A stretch of 64,000 nt of DNA from Alviniconcha marisindica. Lineage: Eukaryota; Mollusca; Gastropoda; Provannidae. This document shows, piece by piece, positions 36,960 through 48,938 of the stretch. The position numbers and the translations under genes are program-made. A model generated the notes under the pieces. That model did not search any database. It was not told where the DNA came from and was given only the letters and a program-made list of their open reading frames with translations. Position 1 is the first letter of the stretch. Each line of letters begins with the position of its first letter. The DNA lies in NCBI GenBank assembly GCA_018857735.1, contig JABMCL010000850.1, forward strand, positions 78,501 through 142,500, in the 5' to 3' direction.

Positions 36960-39166
36960 CTGAAACACAAACATACCAACTGATGTACCTCGACCAGAAG
37001 AGAATATAATCATATGTAACTAAGGTATGCTTCAAACCAACCGACCAGGGCAAGCACAGGTGGAAGGGTGTGGATATTGAACATAAAAACTGTACATGAA
37101 GTCAAACCCATCAGGGGAAAAAAGTATATGACATATGTTCATGGAAGGAGAAGGGGTGGGTGCAAGTGATGCAAAACATGTGCATACACAGGGAAGAGAT
37201 GGGTGCAGGGACACAAAATTTAAAGTCCTGATACATAAGAAGTTTCGGCTGTATGGTTGTGAAGGACTGTTCGAACCCCATGCGGTTGGACCTGTCTGTC
37301 TTTAGCACACAGGCTGCCACACAATACAGCCGAAACTGACAGGTCAAATAAAGGGGAAGGTTGACATATTCAACCTTGCTGCTACTTGAGAGTTACCATC
37401 CCTTATGACCTCTAGCCTTTCCCTCACTTCAGTCCATCTCATTGGATGGCGGATGCAGTTCCTCTATTCAGAATTCAGCATGCTGTATTTGGAACGGACA
37501 GGTCAAAACCAATGACCTGAGCCGTTTCAATTGTAAGGCCATGCTGACACACGATCTGTTTGACATCATGTTTGGACAGTACTTCTCAATCATACAGTCT
37601 GTGTATCAGTGCCTTTACTGTGTATAACAAGTCAAATCAACCTTCACTTCAAGGAAGAGAGTGTGCACCAGGGATGAAGGAGTTTGAACCAACAAGCCAG
37701 GAAAAAGTGTGTACTGGACGTGCAGCACAGGGGATAAAAACTGTGCACCAAACCAACCAACCCATCAGGGAAAGAATGTGGAGAGTGCACAGTGGGAAGA
37801 TAAGTGAGGGTGGGAAAACAAAAGTTGTGCACAAGTCAAACTAGCAGAAATCTCCAGCACACATCAGTCCACTTCAGGATGGAATCTAAGTGCTCAGGAA
37901 AGCTTCACCCCATCTGTTTTCCCAATGCTGCTTTAGTGTCTGAAATGGTTCCAATGTTGGTCTGACTGATGACGGCCCTTTCTTGCCCATTCAAGTACCA
38001 CCATTTTCTACATCTCTCTCCTCCGGTCAGTTGACCTGATTACATGGCAGAAAAACAATAACAGCCACCATGCATTCAGTAATGCTATTTGCCATGTCAT
38101 TGGGGTTTCTATTTGCTCACCTTGTGGGGTCCTCTTCATTTGAAAATCCAGCTACATTTACCACATTCTCCTTGTCGCCATACTTTGAATAGCTCAGGGT
38201 GATCTGTAACATTAATGGATTATATGATTTGCTCCAGGCAACCCGACCAATGAAAAATGAAAAGGCTACAACATAGAACACTAAATATACTTCCAATTAA
38301 ACACAGGCACAATGAATAATCAAAACATCACAATTGATGCGAGTTTTGCTGGGAAACTGAGAAGCAAATGAAAAGTGCTTAATGAAAAATGTTGTTTTTA
38401 TTATCACTAAAAATGTTCTTTGGTGCCAAGATCACCATCCAAATGCAATTTTTGACTTAATATGAATATCAGTCCTCCAAGACTGGTCAAATCTAAGTGC
38501 AGACACACACATGCATAGTCATTCCCTTGGCTGATTATCTGAGTGACTAAGATAACCACCTGTTTCTGCAGCTGGTTGGGTTTAATGAGCCACAGCGCTT
38601 CCAGATGGGACCGGAAACCTTCTATCACAGTCAGTTGTATTCTCAGCAGATGCTCTGCAACATGAAGTGCAATGATCACATCACTTTAGCTTGGCACTGA
38701 GACTCCCCATCTTTCAATGTATTAAGGCTAACAGCAACACATAAATGTATATATATATATCATTGTCACAGTCTTGAAAAGCATTCATGTGGTGTACTTT
38801 CTGCCATACTTTGAAACCTGCCTATACATGTCTGAGCCTGTAACAAATGCATGATGCAAGGTATTACTTAAACTTTTACTAAAGTATTGTGTTACTTGCT
38901 CATTTATGTTGAACAGCTTACACACTTCAGCTGAACATACACTAGACTATTGATAGTATCAAAATTCATGTGATCCCAGTCAGTACAATTCTGTACTCTA
39001 ATTACTATGTAAACAAAACTGTATAATAGGAGTACTAATAGTATTACAGGCATTCTTATGCATACAAAAAAGAAGAGACAATGCAGGCAATACAACTAAA
39101 ACTCAACCTCTGTGAAAAAGCATCAAAATGCAATGATTTAGGTTTTACATTGTTCTAGTACCAGTT

Positions 39167-39232
<66 letters not shown>

Positions 39233-42200
39233 ACCAAGTCACTTTCTGACACCACAAGCAGATAAAACTATGTTAATGTTTTAAAAAAATTGAACCAATA
39301 CTTATAATGATCTTGACTTACTACCTTATATTATGCATGCATGCATACTTTTAACACAATATCACAGACTAATGATGATCATGAAACATGTAAAGTGATT
39401 AATTGTGGAATCCTTAATCAGTGATATGTTGGTTACGTTTCTCCTTTTGAGAGAGATAGGGAGGCGGGGAAGGGGGGGGGGGGGGGGGGGGGGGGGAGTG
39501 TGTTTATGTTTAGTGTTTGCAAATCATAAGTGTTCCTGTTTCATTTTGAAGATGAGTCATCAATAATTCTATTTGTTTCAGTCTACTAGCTTTTGGCTTG
39601 TCTTAAGCAGTATAGACTATAGGGGCACCAAGTCTCTGCAATGCCAGTCTTTGTCTCAAAAGCCCATTACAATTTGTTTTGACTGTTTTTTAGTGACTGT
39701 TCGTATTTTTGTGTTTTGTTATTGTTGTTTCTTTCTTTCTTTGTTTTCTCTTGTTTTTTGTTTTTATTGTTGTTATTTTTTGTTACGTCTCATTTATTGT
39801 TAGTGAAGTGAAATTGTTCGTCCGCCATACATTATGTATTTTTTCCAACTGTATGAGCTCATTGCCCATAAGCTATAGCTATAGCTTGTTGATGAGCACA
39901 TAATGATTCTTTGTATCTTTATTTGTCTCGCATAAATTTTTGTTTAAACCAAAAGCCCATACATTCAAAACCCTGCCCTGTATTGTACAGAAACCAGAAA
40001 CCAATCTCATGACTGGCAAGAGCAATATATACCTTTTCACACTGTAGTTTCCCATTGCATTTGCAGGCATAAGAAGAAAAGGAAAAAATGTAATCAGATC
40101 AAATTACACTGGGGAATATTGCCTCATGCTATTTATGACACAAGCATGGTTCATTAATACTTTTCAGTTTAAAACATTAGCAAAGATAAAAATAAAATAA
40201 AATATTTTCGACTTTTGTTTCTGTTAGTTGTATTCTTGTAACTCAGAGGCTGACAGGAAGACAAAGGAATGAAAATTTTCTCTTTCCTTTAATGCAAGTT
40301 TAACTCTTAACAGACATGCCACTGCACACTCTGAGCAGCGCCTTCCAGCACCTTCCTCCAAACTCTGCCAGATTTGGTTACGCCACTGAAGGGGCACTCT
40401 TTATCTCCGCGCAGCTGTCCACTTCCTCCGAAATGTTCGGGTACTAATATAACTGTAGAAGCAACCTAGCGCCCAAGCACGCACATACACATGAGGCTCA
40501 TCCGCCCCAGGTAAAAAAACTAAAAAGAGTTCTGTCTCGATACAACCAATTTTGGCTTTATTTGAACTGGTGTAAGCAACATCGTCAGTTATAAAACAAA
40601 CGTCTGATATAATCTGAGTTATTTGTCACAAACTTACTACTGTTTGAGTGGCACCAACAAAAAACTGCTCGTTAGCTGACAGTTTTAAGGAACCTATGGC
40701 GTAACTAAATACAGCAGTGGTTGAAGGAAGGATGTCGTAAACAAGTGCTTTTAGTTTGATGCCACTGCTGACAAATACATAAATGCAACACAAACAAAAA
40801 CAGCAGGCCCAAATGTCTAACATACAAATTAGTGCAGCTCTAGAACTAATTGTTATTAATCATACCAGCTTGTACTAAGTTGTAGGTCATATGTGCATGC
40901 TCTTCTCAATTACATCATAATCTTACCAATGATATATCCGATGACACAGTCATCTGGCAGGCGAAGGTTTTCTCCAATGGTCTTTAGACGACCTCCACTA
41001 AAATAATCATGTGAACAAAACATAAACAAGCAAATGAAAACAACAAACAAATGAAACAAAAATACACAGTACAAGCAGATTTTAACAAAGTCCATAAATT
41101 GACAAAATAACCCCCCAACCCCCCAAAAAAACACAACAACAACCCACCAACAACAAACAAAAACTGCAAAACAGAATAAACAAGAAAAACAACACCCTCC
41201 CCCCACCCCCCAAAATAATAATAATGCAGAACAAAATAAACAACAGTCTGAAAACAAACAGCGCAAACCAAACAAACAAGGAAAGCAATTATTTCAAATA
41301 GTGCAAATAAAGAAACAAAATGACACAAACAGCAACCAAAAATACAATGCATACACATGTGACAAAAGTAAGGCAAATATAAATTAAATCAAGCATCCCA
41401 CTCAAAAAAAGAACTGCACCCCCACCCCCAAACAAACAGAACTAAAAAAAGAGGCATGTGTAACCAAACAATTAATGAAACAGTGTACTTTGTTACATCT
41501 GACAACAAAGCATACTCATATTGAGTCAAAATGATACAGTACAGCAAGCAAACTTGTAAAGTTGAACAAAGCACACAGAAACTTTGATCAAAACTGAAAA
41601 CATCTGTTACCTTCTGTGTGGCAGCCACTGCAACATACTTCCCCACCCTCCCAAAACAACAACAAACAAATAAACAAAAAACCAAACAAAAACAAACTTG
41701 ACCCTGGTTATGAGGTGTACAGTGACAATCATTTACCCAGCATGAGGCATCATCTTCAGAGCCAGGCCCCGGCTGATGCAGAAGCCACTGCCAGTAGCAA
41801 ACCAGAAAGCAATCCTAGTCTGCAAACACAAAAAATCAAAGATCCAGTTCAAAGTCTATTTCTCACTGTCAGTCTCATCCTCCTTCCTTTTTTCCCCTTC
41901 TTATTAGCATATTACTGTAGAACTTCTGATATAAAGATCAGCCTCTTAATAGGCCAACATTGTGCGTGTAATCATGTGATCACAATCATGATCTAATGTC
42001 CATAAGAATGTGAGGTTTGCATATTAACACAAAATTTGCAAACGTGATACCGATTAAAAAAAAAAAAAAACGAAAACAAACAAACAAAAAACCTAGCCAT
42101 CACGTCATATCCGGTGAATAACTGCTTTCCCCAAACGTGCACATTTGCAAACATTGGGGTTGTGTTGTACATCAATATGCAATCTGAACTGTTAAGCATA

Positions 42201-45200
42201 GGACACCGCAACTTGTACTTGTAATCAAAGATATTACAACTTGTAAATAAATGATTTTAATAACAATGAACTGGAATCACATGTGAATCTGAATGGGTAA
42301 AAATATGGTTGAATGTCATTCTCTTTTCTAAGCCAACATATCTACATGGCCAGAAACAATACATCATAATTTAAATGCTATTCATTTGAAAACATTATGC
42401 AAAGCCAGTCCATACAATGATACTGTGGACCCTGATGAAAGAAAATGGTCACCCCTAAAATGGTGAAAAAGGAAAAAGCAGCTTTGTAAGAAGGGTAGTC
42501 CTTTGTGATGGGTTCATTTACAATTACAGGGGAATATGAACAGCCTTTTTACATCAAAATACAGGAAAGTTTTTGAGTTTCCAGCTTTTTGTAAGAAAAT
42601 TGCACACCTTCAAAGTTCTATAAAATTATCAGCTGTGTTGTGCAATTTGTTCCGTGTGTTTGCATGGGTGTTGGTGTGGGGTGGCACCTTTCTCATGAGG
42701 GTGGTCTTATTACTGTCAGGAGTTTCTGTATTATATATAAATTACAACACTGTGAACTTTTTCTCTTTGTCTTACTGTAATACATTTGTGGCTTTTATAA
42801 TGTTTCAGTATAGTAATTAGTATACTCTAGAATTGTTTATTCTGGTTCCATGTTATGAGAAATTTGAGAGATTTGACTGATGGTTACATTTACAATCAAT
42901 GTCTAGTCAGTAGTCCAGTTTCTTCCAGCACATTTTGTTTTGATATTACTGCTTTATGTGTATACAATTACAAGCCCAGCAGACTACATGTATGTATACC
43001 CCGGGATGGTCAACATCACTGATCTCCATAGGATGTTTCAAGCTGGGTTTGCCCAGGTACCAGTCCTCTGTGTGCTTGTACTGCTTCAGCAGCTCCACTA
43101 GCTCTGGGATGTTCACGTATGTGTCATCATCAAAATGACACATCCACCTGCCACACAAATACCACACTGTACTCCCACATCAAAACAACACATCCACCTA
43201 TGACACAAATGGCTTATCAGTTGTTAATTTTTTCCAACTGAAACTAGTTAATGTAGTCATTTATGTGCACAAGGAGCAAACCAGCTAAGATCAGAGTTCA
43301 GCAATCAAAGCAATAATCAAACCTGCAGGTGCATATAAATTACTATCTGTAGACATAATCAAACTTTTCAAAGCTAATGCCAAAGGACAGACTGGTTTCA
43401 GAGAAACTAGGCAAATGTTAGTTGCAAGTTCTAGTTACACCAGACAGTATAAAACAATCTACAATTTATCATGTATGGCTATCAGAGCTTTTGGCTTTGT
43501 CACATTCATCTAAGATTTTGCATCTATCCAAGATCTGTTATTCTTAGTTGGTCTGTAAGCTTACCGTTTCTTGGATGCTAAATAAGCATCAAACTCAACA
43601 GATGTCTTGCAGCAAAGTGATTGTCTGAAACAAATTAAAACAATGAAACTGTACTAACAATGACATAGCTGCTTTATACAACTAGAACTGTAGAAGTCAA
43701 TTGTTAATGTCACATTAGTCAAAACAAAATTCATTAAATCATAAGCACCATCTAATAATAACAGACTAATACTAGTAATACTAATAGTAATACTCATGTG
43801 CATAACTTTACATCTGGAGAGCAGATGACAACCACTTGGCATAGTGGCAAGTAGTGTTACTGATGATAAAGTGAAAATAGAAAGCCTAGCCTTGCAAATG
43901 TTTTGCATGGTTAGTAACAGTAGTTTGTAAAGCATCTATACTGACAGCTTGTCGTTCTTTTATTAGTTTTAATGTATTGTAGAATTTGTTAGTTTTATTT
44001 GTGACCTGCATTACGAATCATGATGGACTGATGATCAGTGATGCTGTTGTCTGACCAGCCAGCCATGCTTTACTTGCTGCCTATTACCTCAAACTATGGT
44101 AGATATCAGGATAGCTTGGTTTTTCAACTTCATTTTCCCATTGCTCTTCAGACATAAAGTCATACACATGTAAAACAAAAACTTAATGTGCTAGCACACA
44201 CCATTCACACACACATAATACATACTTATATACTCTGACATATATATATTATACATAATCTATTGTCACAGGAATGGTTTGCTTAGGTTTGTGAAAAGGC
44301 TTCTTCTTTTTCTTTGGATGACGTAGCCACCTTCCAAAACACTGTGCGAAGATTATGCTGCACAAAGAGTCTGTCTCAAGAGAAAAGTCTTGAGCTGGGA
44401 TCTGACCCACAGTGTGGATATTTTGCAGACTGGTACTGTGGCAGGCAGTGAATTCCCGACAGACATGGTAAATAAATTCTCTGAATGGAATCATCATGGT
44501 TTCACATCAGTTGTGACAATGGTCTATTAATGTTTACACTGTTGTTACAGGTTTCTTCTTCTTCATGTTGAGGGACCACAATCAAATTGCTGATCATTCT
44601 GGCGCCTAGACACATGGTGGGGGCATTGCCCTAGAGCTCTGTTGGTACGTTCACTGTCAGTTCAGGGGGAACTGGGGTTGGGCTGGGGGTGGGGTGGATC
44701 AGGGAGGGAGAGTTGCAGGGTTTATAGGGAGGAGGCCCTTGACACGAAACTGTCAAGCATGGTAGCCTCAACTACTTCCTTGGGCAGGCAGTTCCAATCC
44801 TTGATTGTTCTGAGTAGAAAGGAAGAGCTCCTGTACTGTGTTCTTGCTTGGATGAGTTTGAACTGCCTGTCATGACCTCTGTGCTGGCAAGGAGGGAGTG
44901 GAGCGAGCTTCAGGTTTGCTCAAGTGAATCAGCTTCAGCTTGTCAGCTGAAGGCACAGATGCAAGATGATGACAAAAAATTGTGAGCCAGTGTTAATTGC
45001 CTGGGGGCTGCGATGAGATATTTTAATCAGTAAATTTATGCACTTTTTATTTGCTTGCAAAGAATACTTTATCAAGTTAATGGAAATGGCTAAATGTGTG
45101 ATCACTTTCACTTTCAGTGTATGCAATCTCTTTCTGGTCAGTCTTTTTTCAGTACCTGGTATGACTTGGAGTACAGTTGGTGTTTATTAGGTGTCCACCT

Positions 45201-48200
45201 GCACACAGGCAAAGAAAGAGGCAGAGAAATGTTTGAGATAACATTTTACACTATCACTGTATCAATAGCTTTTCAATGAGGCCACCAACAACACACATTC
45301 AGTCAACTCACAATGTTCACAATCATGATTCACATACAATAAATTGATAAAAAACAAACAAAAAAACAACCTCTTGACACAAAAATTATTCTGTAAGTGT
45401 AATCACATTCCCCCCTCACTTCACAATTTACATCCTCACATAAAATTCCCACCACCATGAAAGCACTGAAGCAGACTACTTAGTGTCCCTATGTCATTGC
45501 GACTTATGGTGGTCACAGCATATGATTCATCCAAAGTTTAGGCAACCTTAAACTCTGGGTTCTTCTTCAGTGCTGGTCCTAATTGGTAGTCACTCACATT
45601 GCAAGTTTTGTTGTAAATCAGTTTCTTTTTTTCCACACCAAATGGAGAAAATTCCCTTTGTTATACACCCAAGAAGCAATGAAAGCAATATGGTGGAGAA
45701 AATATGTTTTGTTTATTTTTTATTAGCAAAATATACTCCCATGTCATGCAAAAATGGCAGCCAAAAATGGGAATGGCGATACCCTATTGCTTGTGTTGGA
45801 AGCTACTTCACACCAGACAAAAATATTGAGACATATCTAATTTGTTTGCAAAGTTGCAACATGCAAAAGCACCAGAAAGATAATTTCAGGACTGCTGTCT
45901 GTGTACAATGATGGTTGAAAGTGAGCATAATGCATGTTTCATGACCCATCATGTCATGAAACACGCGTTCACTTCCAACTTGCAAAAGATCAACAATGCG
46001 AACCTGGGAAAACACTGTTGCTATAAATAACAAAGCACCATCGATGCCGAGATCTGAACACCAAAGTTGCTGCATTATTTCCTAAAATGCATTAAACGTG
46101 CAATGAAAATTTTGCGTCACGGGTGAAACGTCCGTTATGGCAACAACAACAAAATTCGAAACAAATCGAACAAAGGAAAAAAATCTTCTAACCGTGATTT
46201 TCAAACGTACCATGGGCATCTACACACACATATTGACGATGCCATGTCACGTGATAAGCACAGAATTTGTGATTGGGCGCTTTTACCACTGCGCGTCACG
46301 CTCTGACGCAGGAGAAACATGCGTTGACTGGCTGTCATCATTGTCTGCTAGCACATGATTTCACCCAATTTGGAGGCTACCAATGATGCAGGTAGGTGAA
46401 ATTCCAAGCAGTTATAGTTACTTGATCATTTCAGACTCGTATTTTATACAGTAGAACTCTTTATTTATAAATACAGTGTTCAGTGTGTTTGATGCACTCT
46501 CTTGCAGGCTCATCTCCGTTTCATCACATGAAACGTACGTTTCTTGCCAAATCATTATTTCATGGTTAGGAACCACAATTACCAAAAAGTAGGCATACGT
46601 AGGACCAAAAGCAAACATGTTTAGTAATGGCTGCAGTCATTTCAAATTATTTCTCAGTCCATAAACAAGGAGAGAAGAATTGGTCAAAACATAACATTCG
46701 TTTCTGGTGACATGGAACCGGACAGAAGTTGATTCTGTCACACAAAATGTGCGTTGTATCATCATGTCGCAGAACGTGCGTTAAACAAATCTTCCCTACT
46801 TTGTTTTGATTTCCATGTGAAACTGAGATTGTGCTATAGTATTAATGATGATGTAACTTTGAGATTCTTTTGATTTAAATTTGCCATCTTCTATCGGACT
46901 AGAAACGATAGAACTTAACGTGACATGGTGTGCTTGCAGAGTTTTTGTTTGGAATTTTTATTGTTGTTTCTTCTGTCCTGTTTTAGTAGTGACATGGTGT
47001 GCTTGCAGAGTTTTTTTGTTTTTGTTCTGTTCATTTTTTTTAGTAAACTTTACTATTATACTAATTTAAGCAGGAAAGAATTTAACATAATATTAATAAT
47101 ATCAATATACTGAGTAGAATTGTGCTTGTTTAGTTTTTTTGTTTTTTCTTATTCATGTTTTTTGTTTTGTTTTTGCTTGGTTCTTGGGGGTGGGGGGTGC
47201 ATTAGCATTCATGAAAAATACTGGGGTCTGAGGCAGCATACTATTAACTATATATGTACTAGTTTACTACATCTTGTTTTTCCATTTCCTCCAACTTTGA
47301 TTGCTGTCTCTGAATGATGTGTTGTGGACTGCAACTTGTGCTGTGATTTCACTTGTTGGCTCTGTTAAATCTAGGTTCTAGACTACAAGGCTTCATCTGG
47401 AGAAGTGCAGATAAAGTTCCTGCATGAAAATCAGAGCAGCTTCTCGTTCCCTGCAACTGATGACATCCCTTGAGTGCCTGCTGATCAGCTTACAAAACTA
47501 AGCCACTACAGGCTGGTGTCAAATGCAGCTGGGTTTTTTTACAGAATAAAAGTTGCTTGAAGTTGTCATTGTTTTGCATGAGAACAGATGATTGATTAAA
47601 TTTTCATGTTAAGTTTCAGTCAATTCATGTAAACATTACTAGTACTGCTCATCACTTTTTTTCTTCTTCTTTTTTCAATTAAGCAAAACTTGTCAAACTA
47701 AAAAAAAAACACTTGTCAAACTCAAAACAAATGCTTACACGTTACATCCATGTAATGTGTACAAATGCTCTGAAAAAATACATTTTCTACATGCTTTTAA
47801 CAGTTTCCAACCTGAGTGATTATTGAATGTCTTGTGAAACATACGTTACATGTCATGTGAAACATGCCTTACAATTCAAAGAACATCCGAAGTTGAGGAA
47901 GTGTTCCAATATTACTTTGGAATATGTCCACAGCATCAAAAACTAAGTTGAGGAAGTGTTCCAATATTACTTTGGAATATGTCCACAGCATCAAAAACTA
48001 ACAAGAATAAATACTTGTTCATGATCCATCATTACCATGGTGTTTGTTTGATCTTGAAGGAAAAACTTTTCTTTCCATTCATGCACGTTTCAGTGTCACA
48101 ATTTTGCGGGTAGGCTGTTCTACTCTCAAGTGGATGAACCCTCTTAAAAATTGCACTTAGTTACTCCTAATGATTGTTATTCAAAACCTTTCTATGAAAT

Positions 48201-48876
48201 AATAAGGTTCTTTTTCTAAATATTACATAATGATACTTTTATGTCACACTGAAACATGTATTATGCTCTCCACTTGGGCATGTTTGAAGCCACCATAACT
48301 TGCAGTTGGGGTCCTAACTGCTTTTCTTTTAATTGCGCCTTAAAATAGGATGTATGTGGAACACAACAAGCCTAATTGGGATAAGCTGCAAGCTATTTCA
48401 GTTTTGACCTCTGATTCCCCCTTTCTAGGACCAGCACTGAAGAAGAACCCCTCTACAAAGCTCCCAAAGTTCTGTTACTCAGCTTGCTGTACTAGGGAAT
48501 AGGGGTCCATGAACTTCATCAAGTTCATGGCACTCTGAATTGTCACACTCACAGGAACTACACTGAGTGGCTGACCTCTATGGGAGTGACAATACGTTCA
48601 CAAATATATTTAATTTGCATATCACATAAATGATAAATATGAGTCAGTAATAATAATACTAAGTTATTATTCAATACCTATCAAATATTATTATCAACAA
48701 AAACAAAACAGTTTATCAGCCCACCCCCCTGTCAACACAGTCTCATGATCAAAATAACATAAATAATAATAATGTACATTTAATGATTTCTCATGCACTC
48801 ATCAATGCCCTGTGCGCTCACATGGTATATTAACCTAAATACAATATTCAGTCCTACTAAAACAATTTACATAAGG

Positions 48877-48938
<62 letters not shown>

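Larger units (their letters stand above)
38655..40926 (-). other. fringe intron 7
   Basis: 2272 bp with (AG)n at 39172-39229, poly-G at 39472-39496, and two family X repeats (about 40335-40440 and 40585-40790). Confidence 0.8.
45557..48450. mobile_element. 2.9-kb TIR element in fringe intron 2
   Basis: The ends are perfect 25-bp inverted repeats starting GGGTTCTTCTTCAGTGCTGG (45557-45581 and reversed at 48426-48450). CTCT sits immediately outside both ends (45553-45556 and 48451-48454), a 4-bp target-site duplication. No transposase frame was recognised, so it is probably non-autonomous; a 4-bp duplication would fit Academ, Sola1 or Chapaev-like groups, not decided. Inside are about ten GAAACRTRCGTT-like motifs, a 55-bp tandem duplication and a 69-bp-spaced repeat. 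Confidence 0.85.

Noticed and set aside
40910..41376. Cys/Phe/Val-rich minus-strand frames of 120-130 codons
   Set aside because: They arise from A/CAA-rich intron sequence read in reverse; only the short fringe exon 40927-40997 inside is real.
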